NCBI GenBank assembly: GCA_039881045.1
Contig: JAYWVB010000015.1
Location: forward strand, 496,001-560,000
DNA length: 64,000 bases
From: Chaetomium olivaceum
Lineage: Eukaryota > Ascomycota > Sordariomycetes > Sordariales > Chaetomiaceae
Reading direction: 5' to 3'
Shown here: positions 11,393-23,127 of the stretch, piece by piece
Layout: each line of letters begins with the position of its first letter
Numbering within the stretch: the stretch's first letter is position 1
Made by a program: the position numbers and the translations under genes
Notes under the pieces: model-generated
The model's input: the letters and a program-made list of their open reading frames with translations, nothing else
Told to the model about the DNA's origin: nothing
The model's database searches: none

Positions 11393-12596
11393 GCGTGCGG
11401 CAGTTGCATATACCCTTCCAACGAACAAACCGGCCGAACGAGCAGGGACAGCATACTGTTACGGGGTTACACGCGTTGCGGACATTACAGGCGTTATGGA
11501 GTTTAGAAACGGAGCTGCAACGTCCTCGGGGACACTGTTGCCAACGGCAGACGGTGCCATACATTGGACTACATTTACCCATCCGGAGGGAGCAAACTCC
11601 TTTCGCAGCATTCGCAGAATCTAGATATGGGAATTGTAGATAGAAACCACCAGCGCCCGGCCTAACAAGGTCGAACGCAGCATTGTATCACCCTCACGCC
11701 GCAAGCAGGCCACCGGGGAGAGCAGCGGTCGAGGGTCCGACATGTGCACTTCGGGCTCTCTCCACATCCAGGACGCCACACAATCCTACCAGTCCAAAGG
11801 CGTCCTGGTCGCACAACCACCGCCATGCGGATGATTGGGATGATTACAAGACATGGCTGAGCTCTGCAGATGCTCGGGATGGCATTCACAGATGCCTCGT
11901 GGGGTTTCCCGGCTATCTCATTCGCTTACCTAGCAGCGTCAGCCGGGAACGATGCGGGCGGAGCTCTCGGGATAGGGGGTTGCGCCGGAAGACGAGTGCC
12001 GATCGTTTTACCCCGTGTTCCTCCCGAAACCGGGATTGCGCTACCAGCCAAGGCCCCGTGGGTAGAGACAGACCATGATGCAACGCGAGATAGCAGCAGC
12101 AATGGAAGCCATTGCCGACTTCTCGAGTTACCGCCAACTGTCGCAAACTCATTCGACTAGTTCGATTCGTCGCTGTCTCCTGTCAATGCCGTTGTCACCC
12201 CTTCTTTTAAACAACGATAGGCCAAGAACCGTCCACGAGCCGGTTGCAGCTCGGCACTCACCCCACGTTCTAGGCTTTGTTCACCTCCATTTGGCTCAAG
12301 TATTACAGCCAAGCTTGCGTACCCCCGCTGTTCCCGGTTTCCCACCAAACATCACCACGACCATCACGGCTACCTCAACGACCCCAACACTCTGCAAACT
12401 CACGCCGTCGCGAGTCTTATTTCGAGACCTCCCGTTGGTCTGGCAAATCGACATCTAGTCTCGAATACCCTGCGATTACTCTGGCGCACTCCATCAGTAG
12501 CGACGCGCCGCATTACCGACGTCACCGCCCCCGGCTTTGGATGCCAACTGTCACCCCACAACGACTTGACAAAGGGCGCTTGACCTTGACGGCAAG
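11393..12596. other. Intergenic, likely MAF1 leader
   Basis: This 1.2 kb stretch precedes MAF1. Two medium frames at 11683-12078 and 12075-12458 have no family character and a composition like non-coding sequence. The part closest to 12596 is C-rich, as expected for a fungal 5' leader. Confidence 0.45.
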
Positions 12597-13739
12597 ATGA
12601 AGGTAACCACCCACACCCCCGGCCCGCCCGCATGGTTTGTTGTGCTTATAAGACTTCAACAGTACCTATCACTTCCATCATTTGACGTGGTGACGAGCGC
12701 GCTCAATTTCGACACGCCAGACTGCCATGTCACCGGCAGTTGCGACCTCTACACAACCAAGGCTGCCGGGTCCGACAAGAAGCTATACAAAAACATTCAA
12801 CAATCGCTCGAGTCGCAACATGCCGCCTTGCTCAAATTTGGGGCGTCCCTGTCGCCGCCCCAGCGCGACTCCATGGCCGCGAGCCTCAACCTCAGCCGCT
12901 CCTCACCATTTGGGTCGTTGGAGGAGATGTCAAACCGGCGCACATTCGCTTACCTAATCGCCACTCTGAACGCCTCCCACCCAGACTACGACTTCTCACA
13001 CGTCCTCCGACCGGCGGACTTCAAGCGCGAGCGCGTCCTGCGCCGTGTAATGGGGCAGATCGACAGCACCCTAAGCAGCGTGCGCCCCAACTCGACCCTA
13101 CTCGACGTCGCCGTGCCGCGCAGCTCCCCCGCGAAGCCGACCGACTTCAACACGGGCATCTCGACCGCCCCGGCGTGGGGCCCGCAGATGTGGGCCATGG
13201 TCGACAAGGAAATGATGCTCAAGGACTGCACCGTCTTCTCGTACCAGCCCGCCGACGATCCGTTCGACGAGGAGGAAGGCGCCATCTGGGCGCTGCACTA
13301 CTTCTTCTTCAACAAGGCGCTCAAGCGGGTGTGCTACCTCTACGTGCGGGGCGTACCCGTCATGAGCCACAGCCCGCGGGTGACGGCGCACACGGCCATG
13401 TCGCGCAGGAACACCGGTAGCCTCTCGGCCTTTGACGACGACGGCATGAGCGACGATGTGGGGGCGAATAAGCGCGCGCCGTACTGGCTGGGCGACAAGT
13501 TTGCCGAGCGCATCACGGCGAGCGACGACGAGTTGGACGACGGGTTGGTATGGAACCGCGACGCCGACGGCGATGTCAATCTCCAATATGACGAGGACGA
13601 GGACGACGACGACTTCCCCGGCGACGAAGAGCTGGGGCCTGGCGACGGAGACCAGAGCTACAGGGATTGGAGAAGGAGCGAGAGCCCCGTAAGGGGAGTC
13701 AGCGAGGATATCGCTTCGAGGATGGAGCTCGACGTCTGA
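12597..13739 (+). CDS. MAF1: MAF1, negative regulator of RNA polymerase III
   Basis: This 360-residue protein is Maf1, which binds and represses RNA polymerase III under stress or poor nutrition and is controlled by TOR/PKA-type phosphorylation in other fungi. Two exons: 12597-12602, encoding only Met-Lys, and 12663-13739. The 60-base intron is a multiple of three and has no stop, so an unspliced reading wrongly gives MKVTTHTPGPPAW. Family homologs start MK followed directly by YLxLPSFDVV, which supports splicing. Seen: CDLYTTKAAGSDKKLYKNI (A box), HPDYDFSHVLRPADF, WAMVDKEM and IWALHYFFFNKALKRVCYL (C-terminal box). An acidic Asp/Glu-rich tail follows and is long but common in filamentous fungi. 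No frame breaks are present. Confidence 0.95.
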   Translation: MKVTTHTPGPPAWFVVLIRLQQYLSLPSFDVVTSALNFDTPDCHVTGSCDLYTTKAAGSDKKLYKNIQQSLESQHAALLKFGASLSPPQRDSMAASLNLSRSSPFGSLEEMSNRRTFAYLIATLNASHPDYDFSHVLRPADFKRERVLRRVMGQIDSTLSSVRPNSTLLDVAVPRSSPAKPTDFNTGISTAPAWGPQMWAMVDKEMMLKDCTVFSYQPADDPFDEEEGAIWALHYFFFNKALKRVCYLYVRGVPVMSHSPRVTAHTAMSRRNTGSLSAFDDDGMSDDVGANKRAPYWLGDKFAERITASDDELDDGLVWNRDADGDVNLQYDEDEDDDDFPGDEELGPGDGDQSYRDWRRSESPVRGVSEDIASRMELDV

Positions 13740-14897
13740 ACACCGCGCCCTCGACTTTGGATTTCTCTACTCTCACCTGTTCGTTTCTTTTTTGTTTGGC
13801 TTTCCATTACTCGGCCCGCTTGTAAAGGGAGGGCCACTTGATTTCAACAGTCTCCTTTCTTGCTATTGTTTGTTTCATCTATTGATATCTCTGGAATTTC
13901 CATAGTCTGGCTTCAGGGTGGATGGATGTATTGAGTATGTACGGGACGGCTTTCTTGAAGGCAAGGGGAACGGAGCATTGGGTTGGGGAGGGGGGCGCCT
14001 GGTCAAGTTCATCACCGGTCAGGCAGGATGGGAGGCGGCTGGTATATATTTTGGGCGCGGAATGGGCGGCACTGGTGTTTTGTTTGGCTCCTACAGGCTT
14101 TGGTTCCAGGTCGGTGAGAGGGATACTGTGAATCGGAGTTCTTGGAGCGCTTGTATGGTTGTTTTTGTCCTGCATCATATGGAGTGATCTACGCAGGAAG
14201 ATCTTATGAACCTCGTTCAATGTCCTTGTTTAATCAATGTTATTTCGCACCGCAAGCGCATCTTTCTTTAGTGGCCGAGTGGCTTGCGTATCATAAGGGT
14301 ATCAAACAGTGGATAAGCGCTTTCTGACAAAGCAGGTGAATACATCTCAGTTTGGTCTGGGATAAAAACATTTACGACGACATTTCCATGAGATGTACAA
14401 TAGCGGTCGGGGATGGGCTAACACCGTGCACCGGGATATCACCAGGGAGAAGAAGTCCAGGAATGAGGTGATTGGAAGGAGACAACAACAACACAAACAC
14501 GAAAAAAAAAAGTCCGACCAACAAAAGCAGGTTAGGGAATGGTAGGACCGCACACAAGCATGATCCATGAACCACATCCCTTCCTTCCATCACCCTCGCA
14601 AACGCATCCCCAAAACACCATTCCTTCCCACTCCCTTCCCCGTTCGCCCATCCCTTTCCCTTACGACCCACGGCCCCGGCCTGACTTCCATCCAACCCAT
14701 CCAACCCAATAAACTAGACCGTCATTTAAACCATGGGACATGAGCCAGGCTGGTCCGGTGCGGTATGGGTATGGTAATGGTACGGTATGACCATCATGCT
14801 TGTTCCACGAAGATTGGTATAAAAAAGAGGATCTCTCATGTCTCAGAGGGGTTGCGATTCTTTTCGCCGCGACCCCCACCGTCCGTCGCGTCATTCA
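13740..14897. other. Intergenic between convergent genes
   Basis: This interval lies between the stop codons of MAF1 and the PP2C gene. Open frames such as 13918-14187 look like chance translations of untranslated sequence. A short run of ten A bases occurs near 14503-14512. Confidence 0.5.
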
Positions 14898-17070
14898 TCA
14901 TGCATCTCCGTTCTTCTTCTCGCCCGCCTTGTTGTCCCCGACCGTCTTGGTTTCCGACTGCTGTTGCGGCGGCGTCGACGAGTTAGCGTCCGCCGCCTTC
15001 TCCTCGGAACCGCTCTCCTGCGATGTGCCCTTGGAGACCTGGCTGACCAGGTCGTTGTCCTCCTCCGAGTTGTCGAACATCTCGGCGTCGTCCGAATCGG
15101 TGAGCACCTCAGTGCCGTCGCCGAGGAAAATGACGCGCCCCCTATAGCCGCCAATGCCAAAGCTCTTGCCCTGCTTCTGGTCCTCCATGTCGTAAGCGCT
15201 ATCACTCTCGTCGAAGTTGTTGTGGTGCACACCCGGACCCCGAAATTCGGCTAGAAAGGACGAGAGGCGCACATTAGTGACTTGACTCGCTAACCAAAAA
15301 GGGAGACTAGCAATTTCATAGGACAAGTGGCGGTACGGACACACCCAAGCAGAGCAGACGTCGGAAAGCGACAGGGGGGAAAAGGCAAGTATTTAGGGCT
15401 GATAGAAAAGAGGACAACAGGCGTGCTTCAAGGGGATGGCGTATCCCTACCATATTCGGGAGGAGCACAAGGGCCATCTCCATTGGCAACCCGTTTGGCT
15501 ATCTCCTCGTACCACTCCTCCTTGGTCTTGCCCCTGAGGAATCCAATGATGATCATGGTCATGTTATCACAACCCACGCCGCCCGTCTCCGAGTTGGACG
15601 CTAGACAGTTGTCCATCATGTTCTCGCAGATCTTGTCCAAGTCTTGCTTGGCGGCGACCCCACGCCTGACGAACTCGATCACAGATTGCGAGGACTGACA
15701 ATCCCAGATACCTAGCAAGATGTGTTAGCCCCGCATGCTGGGGTTGCGGACCTCCGCCGGCTTACCATCGCAAGCAACGACGAGAAACTCGTCATCGTCA
15801 CTAATCTCGTGGACCACAACATCGGGGTAGGCTGTGACAATCTGTTGCTCGGGTGCCAGCTCGGCACTCTTCTTGAATTCGAAATCTCCAATCGCTCTCG
15901 ACAGAGCGAGGTTTCCGTTCACGCGGCCGAAGTCGACAAATCCGCCCGCAGCTGTGATCCGTGCCTTCTCGCCTATACAACCCCGCAGCGCGTCCGGTCA
16001 GCAACGAGGCGCTCAAATCTCAGAGACGAAGGGCGCGGTCGACGCACCTTCATTTTGCGGCTTGTGGTCGAATGACAGGGGTTTCGCTCGGCCCTTGACG
16101 CCCAGCACGCTTCTGGAGTCGCCAGCATTTGCCTTTCGGAGTCGAGTTGTGGTTAGCAAAGTGGGGGTTGCGCGGGGGCAGGCAGCAGGGAGTGTGGGGG
16201 AAATTGTGCGAGAAAACCAACAATGTAGATCTTGTCGTCGGTGATAAGTCCCACGCAAGCTGTGCAGCCTGAGACCTCGTCTTCGTACTTGGGGTCTGTT
16301 CGTGAAAAAAAAATAGACGGATCAGCGGTTGGTGACCAGAGAGTAGCAAGATATGCTGGTGGTGGTGAGGGGCCGATCGCGATGGACCCTAGCTCAACCA
16401 CCCCGACCTTGTCTACCGGGACGGCCGAGGACTACCATACCGTTCAGAATGGCTCTGTCTGTCGCCAGGAAACCGTCCTTGAGAGCCTGTTCGTAGTTTC
16501 CCGCCTTAAACGTGTCTTGCTTTGCAACAATGCGGTGGATGTTATCGCCGGCGAAGAGCGCAACGTTGCTGCCGCCATGGCCGTCGTAAACGCCAAAGAA
16601 GGAGAGTTGGGAGGCGTGCTCTTTGGCGGCCTTCGGGTTATCCTCGAGCAGGTTGAGTTCCGCCGTGTGTGCATCCTCCATGCTTATGCGCCAGCCCTGC
16701 ATGGCCGACAGGCCGTAAAAGAGACGTTTATCTCCGCCATTCGCCGATGTCTAGACGGGAATACCCTTTCTGTCAGCAGCCATTTCGACCCGAAAGTGAC
16801 TTGAAGAACCCAGTGCAAGCCTCGGAGAACAACGTCGCTGGAGCTGCTCTGAAGACAGCGGCGCAAATGCAAAACCGGCTCCAAACCAAATCCGCCGAGC
16901 AGCGAGGCATGCGAGCAACGCGGGTTCCCAAGGAGGGGCAGCCGAGCAACTACGGCGCGCGATCCGAGCAGGACATCGACCGACACGACAGGCACCGAGG
17001 CTCGCGTTTCCGGGAGCAGGGGACGATAACATACCTTCTCGACAACAGGCTCAGAGAGTGTCTGGCCCAT
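14898..17070 (-). CDS. PP2C-type serine/threonine phosphatase (Ptc2/Ptc3-like)
   Basis: This is a 441-residue metal-dependent phosphatase. Fungal Ptc2/Ptc3 enzymes remove phosphate from stress MAP kinases and checkpoint kinases. Seven exons: 17070-17035, 16750-16441, 16295-16222, 16132-16048, 15972-15766, 15711-15451 and 15250-14898; their sum is an exact multiple of three. The first exon encodes MGQTLSEPVVEK, typical of this group, with an MG start that could allow N-myristoylation (inference). Seen: WRISMEDAH, FFGVYDGHGG with metal-binding Asp, ANAGDSRSVL, GRVNGNLALSRAIGDFEFK, VVACDGIWDC and GCDNMTMIII. The C-terminal tail of about 110 residues is acidic and Ser/Gln-rich. The third intron has a GTTGGT donor. 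It could cooperate with the HOG pathway fed by the Sln1-like kinase, which is inference. Confidence 0.94.
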
Positions 17071-18361
17071 GGTGATGTGGTGTCGAAATGCGATTCGGCA
17101 GCAACGCGGCTACCAGTGGGGTGGAGGGGTGGTTTTGTCGTGGAAGCGGGCAGAGAAGGGAGGGGGGGCAGGCAGCGAAGGACCCAAGATGAAATTTTCT
17201 CGGCGGGCGTGCTAGTTAGTTTCTGATGACGTTGAATCAGATGTATTGGCCAGGCCCGAAGTAAATTCGATGTGTTGTGGTGCAACCCCGCCAAAGACTC
17301 TTCTCGCCCTTTTTGTGCCTTGGATTTCCCTTTCGCTGCCGGTGCCGGGTCACTGGGCGGTTTGTGTTGCTCGTGCACGGAACAAATTTGGGTGCCCGGG
17401 TGGTGGAGCGGGGTTTGGCGCGGGCGGTGCCTGCGACGTGCTCGTTTTGGCGTGGCAACCAAGGAGACTCGGTGACTGTGCAGCTGACAGGCAAGGCGGA
17501 CGCAGATGAGTCGTCACCAAAGCTTCTTCCGCCCCGTGTGTAGTAACCACCAAATTCTTGATTCTTGATTCACAATGTGGGCAAGTAACCCGGAACAGTT
17601 GATACACTAAGAGGCAGGAAAACAGCCCGAGGTTTGGTGGAGCTGATCAGCAGTGAATGTGAAGCTCTTTGGGTGAACTGATTGCCTTGCTTGTGAAGAT
17701 GCAAGTTTGGAAGTAGGGCTGCGACAGATATTGTGTCGGGTACATTACACGTAACTAACTACCTTACATGTGTATATGCACACATTTCCTTCTTTGCAGC
17801 TACTATGGTAGGATGTGGGTTGGCACATAATACCCGACCTTGTTGTGGAGGTGCACATAAAGGGCCTCTTTGATTTCCGAATTCGATCTTGCTTTGCCGT
17901 CCGTACAGGAAGCCAAGACGGCGGGATCCCGTGTTCTCGCGTGATCGCTGTCAAGTGCCCGGCGGCCCCAGCTCCAGCCAACGGTCTGGCCTCTTGTCCC
18001 CTTGCCATTTTGGGCCACCACAGTGCGCCGAGAATGCGGGGGCAGTGCTGAGACCTTTTGATGCAATCTCAGGAAGCGGGCCAGTCAGGTTGCTCCCACC
18101 GTGCCGATACCAACAACACCAGTTTGGGGTCAACTTGCGACCAATACGAAGCACATATGTACAGTACAATACACACCCGATGCAATGTCCAAAAATTACG
18201 GACGAAATATTACGATCTCTCGTCTCTCTGCTTTCACCCATTACATGGCGCCGAGTATTCTCAATGTCTCGCGACAAACCCATCGCAAGGCTCATGCCTA
18301 GTAACCAAGACTCATGCCCAAGACTCGTCTAAGACTGGTCCAAGACTCATAACCAAGACTA
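17071..18361. other. Intergenic, PP2C promoter side
   Basis: This 1.3 kb region lies upstream of the PP2C gene and downstream of the Axl2-like gene. No protein-like frame is evident. It includes a G-rich/T-rich stretch near 17330-17480 and the short repeat listed separately. Confidence 0.5.
18304..18360. repeat. Degenerate CCAAGACT repeat
   Basis: Five imperfect copies of a unit built on CAAGACTCAT or TAAGACT occur at 10-14 base spacing just after the Axl2-like gene's stop codon. The repeat is short and probably a slippage product in the 3' untranslated region. Confidence 0.6.
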
Positions 18362-21313
18362 TCATATAAACACGGCATAATCCGACCTACTCCCTCCTGA
18401 CCGTAACGAAACCCCGTTAGACCGACTTTTCCGTGTCAACCCCGATCTTTCCCTTCGCTCCTCTTCTCCTGGCTTAACCGTCGGACCAACGTCATGAGAA
18501 GAAAACCCAACCGGTAGCTCAGCTTCCCCTTGGCAATCCTCTCCTTCCCCTTCTCCCCCCTCTCCTTCTTGCGCCTGCGGTAACCTTACAGAAGAAACCA
18601 CCTCCGCCGACTTCACCCGCGCCGCCGTATCGCCGCTCGCGATGGGGGACGGTTCCTGAAAAACCGTCCAGTTCTGTTGCGGCTGGGACGTAGATCGGCT
18701 CAGGGTCAGGCTCTCGACCGTCTCATCCGCCCACTCGTCCGCCGTGGGGACGGTCGACCACGTCCTGGACGGGCGGAAAGGGTTGTGCTCCATGGCGGTG
18801 CCGCCGTAGATGTCCAGAGAGCCCGTAGGGGGGCCTCCACGGATCGGGAAACCGGGCATCATGGGGTCGTCTTCCACGCCGAGGAGGCTCGGGATCGGGG
18901 TCGGTAACGTTGTTGTCGTGTCGCTTGTGTGGAGTGGTTCTGAACCGAGTTTCCCGCTGGTTTCACCCCCGGTTGGCCCGCTTCTGGTCGGTGGCCGGCT
19001 GAGGGAGGCTCGGCGAGGGAATTGTGGGAGTGGGAGAGTTTCCGGTCCTAGGACCGCCACCCCGTCCGGATCGTTTTCTTGCGTGACCGAGATGGTTGGG
19101 GATGTCTGTTCGGTAGCCTCAAAAGTGAATCTGTCGACCGTCAGCAAGCTAGGTTGCTCACTTAACCTTTGCATCCCTGGCACAAGTTTGGTGCCATGCC
19201 GTTTCCCCTTGACTCCCTTGAGCCATAGCCAGGACAACTTCCGGGCGGCCGGTGCGAAGGGGTAATATGAGGAGGCCCTTGAATATGATCCTAGTGGCAT
19301 AGCATCCATTTCCGGGGCCGTTCGAGCGGAACCTGGTCGGGGAGTTGACGTCGTCTCCGTGGGCGATGGTGAACCCGGATACGGCGAACCCGGGGTCTGC
19401 AGGAATTTCGGAACGTTGATTTCAATCTTGTCCCTGAACATCCGCCGAGTATCACTCCCAACCAACTCGATCCCGCGAGAATCGACTAGGTCACCGATAC
19501 TTGTCTCGGTAATGGAACTCAGTGAATTGCTGATCTTGCCCCGAGTGCCGGGACGCAACGGGTTCGCGGCTTCCGTGACAATGGACGGAAGTCCGACATC
19601 TTCTTGTGGATTACCAGACGCGGGAGCGGGTTTGTTGCTGGGCGGAAGTGATTTCGCTTCACCTACCGGCTGGGAAAGTTCCGGTCTTGTCAGAATGACA
19701 GCCCGTGAATTGAAATATCCCTTCTTTTCGGACCCGAAAACGTCATCGGCGGAAAAGCTCCTGCCGAAGCCTTTCGAGAGGTCTGGGAGTGAGCGAGAAG
19801 CATGCGGGCCATCGGACTTCGTCACGAACGTCCCAGGGAGGGGACCTGATATGTCGCGGGTGCTGAGAGCAGGTTTCCGGGGTTCCTTTCGTCGACGGAA
19901 GTACCAGAAAAGTACGCAGACAGCCAGGGCAAGTAGAAGCAGAAGCGGGAGAAGAACCGCCAACAGCACTGAGTTAAACTACCGCCGGTTGACGTCGAAT
20001 CAGATAATGTTGACCCTTTTCCATCCGACACAGCGCGGATAACCAGTTCAAAAGATAACGAGGCCGATTTCTTCGACTTCTTCGACTTGGCCATGATTTT
20101 GACTTTAACCGTGGAATCTCCCAACCCCTCTGGAGCATCGCCAAAGAGAGTGGTTGAGCCTGGATCAAACTTAACCCAGGGATAAGAAGAGTCTGCCTCG
20201 AGCGAAACCTCTGTGTCCTGAGGATTCAACAAGTATGATCGAAGGTCAAAGGAGAACGGCTCGCCAGGGGTGACGGTAAGCATAGGGGGGCGGGTGGTGA
20301 ATAGGTCGACTCCGTCGCCCGTCACGCCAATCAGAACCGTCACGTTCAGGTTGTTGGAGAACGTATCACGGAGTGCAATAGTGAAGTTGGCGGACTCTGC
20401 GGCATCGGGCGGAACGCCAGTCAGGCGCCAGGAGCGTTTGTCGAAGGAGAGCCAGCTAGGGAGATCGGGCGTAGCGACGATCACAACACTACCAGGGACA
20501 GCAGGTTTTCCATCAACTTTGACAGTGTCTCTCAGTCCAGTGTAGGAGAATAAAGCCCCACGTTTGGCGTTCAAAACAACAGTGGTTTCGTCGGCTGCGA
20601 GCTGGTGACTCCCAACAACGATGTCGAAATTCATGGCTGCTCCTGCGAAGCCGACCACGTCGGTTGCGATTACGCGGAAGGAAAAGTGTTGCGGAGGCTG
20701 CACGAGGGATTCCGCTGGCGGTGTTTGACCAGTGAAGGAGAGACTGGGTGAGTCGAAGGATACCCAAGCTGGGAGCGGTGTATTGTCGGCCATGGTGGCA
20801 TAGTAGCTGATAGCTGCACCAGGGGGTGGAAAACGTATTCGGGTTGAGTTTGAACGAGAAGTTCTTTCCTGGTGTGGATAGAATAGCTGACGGGCTAGAA
20901 AACGTGCCGAAATCGGGAGGCTGACTCTGAAGGGGGATCTCTACCCTGGGTCCGGGACTCGCTGAGACTACAAGAGTCGCAGTGAGTGTTGTTGATCCAG
21001 TGTTATCTGTGGCCACTAGATTCAAGGGCACGCCACCCACGCCCCCCGGTACAATATCGTCCTGCCCGGGTGTCCCAAACAACCGCCGTGAATCACTGTC
21101 GATGGAGAGCCACCTGGGAGGGTTGGAAAGGCTGTAAGTGATCGGAGAGCCGGATGAGAACGTGGACGGTGAGAAAACGAAAGAGAAGGGCTCTCCAAGC
21201 CTCGCGACTGGAGGGACCTGAGAGTTGATTGGGAACGATATTACAGGACTCGAGTTGGAGAGCGCCGGAAGAAGAAGCAAGGCAGTTGCCCAGACCATGA
21301 CCGGTGAGACCAT
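18362..21313 (-). CDS. Axl2-like cadherin-domain membrane protein (two frame breaks)
   Basis: This is a type I membrane protein of about 983 residues resembling yeast Axl2/Bud10, which marks sites of polarised growth and septation. Seen: a signal peptide (MVSPVMVWATALLLLPALS), then four repeated cadherin-like modules with recognisable cores (RWLSIDSDSRRLFGTP, PAWVSFDSPSLSFTG, PSWLSFDKRSWRLTG, PWVKFDPGSTTLFG). A single transmembrane helix follows near residue 455 (LLAVLLPLLLLLALAVCVLF), next to the basic stop-transfer FRRRK. The long Ser/Pro/Thr-rich cytoplasmic tail ends SDYAVFI. No intron is needed. The frame shifts at 20822-20826 (one extra base in a five-base run) and 19976-19978 (one missing in a three-base run); the corrections cancel and give 984 codons. 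The start at 21313 is chosen because it opens the signal peptide. Confidence 0.85.
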
Positions 21314-22141
21314 GGTAGAGATCCAGGAGGCTTCGATGGTGCCTCGAAGAGCATTCGACCACTGTGTGATAAATATAATCAACGAGGAAACATCAATTGG
21401 AACGGGCAAAAGAGCAGGCAAGCACGGGAAGGGCGAGATCTAGAGACGGGGTTCTCGAGTCAAGACCAAACCTTCAAAGGGTGGCTGACCTCGGTGCTAA
21501 ACCATTTGGTTGTCCCTTGGCTTTCCGTTTGTATCATCGTATTTCGAGGTTGTCAAGGGAGGGTGGACATCCATCCATTAGACCGCCGCCCTCACGCTCC
21601 CTCCCTTTTCGTCCGAAAAACAGGACGAAAGGAAGGGCGGCAACGTCATGGCCAATTATTTGAACAAAACATTGCGAGGCGGGGTTGGCTCGACTAAGAA
21701 CATTCCAGGAGGGCGTGCGGGCAATGTAGATGGAGGGAGGCGGGAGGTGAGCATGATGATATGGGTGCCAGGTGAGCAAGTCGATGTCTCACCGGGGAGA
21801 TTCCTTCGTGCCTGCTAACGGAGGTTGGTAGGTTACTACTGCTCAATATCACGATAAACCTCCGGGAAAGAACAAGGTTAGAAAGAAGCCGACGGAGGAC
21901 GGCTTTGCATTATTCGCACTATTTGCTGGTCACGAAACGATGCTTCATGTCGTATTTTCAGCGAACGGAAATGCAGCCAGTCGGAGCCAGCGGCGAGGGT
22001 CGCGATAGTGAGTGGAGGTGGGAGTCACCGACTCTCGGTGGCGGCGGGCCAGACTGGTACGCAAACGCAGCCCAACTTTGCAATCTTAAAAATTTCCCAC
22101 CTTTTCGATTCTGTTCCCAACAACCGGTTCAAAATCACACA
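21314..22141. other. Intergenic, divergent promoter region
   Basis: This is the upstream region shared by the Axl2-like gene (-) and the methyltransferase gene (+). No gene-like frame is present. Confidence 0.5.
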
Positions 22142-23127
22142 ATGTCCGACACGGAGATATCATCCTCACCCGAATTCTCTCCGCTTGCCTTCGGCGAGGA
22201 CCTGGCACCGCTGCCGGAATACAAGGAAGCGGGAACCACACAAGTGGATTTTTCAGGACTCCTCGACGAACCCCTCAAGCTCCACGAAGACCTCAAGTCG
22301 GGATGCGGAGGCCAACTCTGGCCTGCCGGCATGTTGCTGGCCAAGCACATGCTGCGTTACCAACGAGACAAGCTGCAACCTGCTAGGATGTAGGTCATAA
22401 TCCCGTCATCCGCGATCATCGCCTGTTTGTTCTGCTTGAGGCTTTTTGGTGGTGCGGGGCAGCTTGCAGCCAGACTGGTCTGCAGTGACTAATTATTGGA
22501 TTCCTGGTAGACTCGAGCTTGGCGCCGGCGGCGGGGTTGTCGGACTCACAATAGCGAAAGGCTGCGTCAAGCTTGACCACCCGCTGTACCTCACAGATGT
22601 TATTGAGTTGGAGCCGCTGATGCAGCACAACATCTCACTGAACGGACTCGATGATCAAGTTCGAGCTAGGGTGCTTAAATGGTGAGTTGTGTGCCCATCT
22701 ATGCTGTGTTACCCCTGGCATCATACCAAGCGCTGTGCGATTCGTTCGAGCCAAGGGAATAGTCAAGATGTGCTTGAAGCTTCCAATCGGGTGGTCCTTT
22801 CGTTGTCAGTTGGTTCTGACAACGAGTGTTCGATGCAGGGGCGAACCGCTTTCACAGGAAGTCCTCCAGTTCAAGCCCGATATCATCCTCGCAGCCGATT
22901 GCGTTTACTTCGAACCAGCGTTTCCCCTGTTGATGCAGACTTTGCAAGACCTGCTGGCCCTGGTACCGTCCGCCACTGTCTTCTTCTGCTTCAAGAAGAG
23001 GCGCCGGGCCGATATGCAGTTCATCAAGGCCGCCAAGAAGGCATTCACCGTGACTGAGATCGAGGACGAGGATAGGCCCGTGTTTAGCAGAAGCGGCCTG
23101 TTCCTCTACACTTTTACCCACAAGTAG
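22142..23127 (+). CDS. EFM6/METTL21-type protein lysine methyltransferase
   Basis: This 235-residue protein is a seven-beta-strand SAM-dependent methyltransferase of the METTL21/EFM family. It most resembles yeast Efm6, which methylates a lysine of elongation factor 1A. Three exons: 22142-22389, 22511-22681 and 22839-23127, with 121- and 157-base introns. Seen: the substrate-side motif LWPAGMLLAKHM, SAM motif I ILELGAGGGVVGL formed across the first splice junction, the acidic post-I segment VIELEP, and AADCVYFEPAFPLL in place of the DxxY catalytic motif. FFCFKKRRRADMQFIKAAKK is typical of Efm6 proteins. The upstream in-frame extension before 22142 lacks family similarity. Substrate assignment rests on family resemblance only. 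Confidence 0.88.

Noticed and set aside
11683..12458. Two medium frames upstream of MAF1
   Set aside because: No recognisable domain, no splice context that joins them, and composition like untranslated DNA.
12740..13420. A 226-codon frame overlapping MAF1 in another frame
   Set aside because: It is a proline/arginine-rich shadow of the MAF1 reading frame with no independent support.
18362..21313. Separate secreted and membrane genes instead of one Axl2-like gene
   Set aside because: The four ectodomain modules, helix and tail follow the order of one known protein type and the two breaks cancel exactly.
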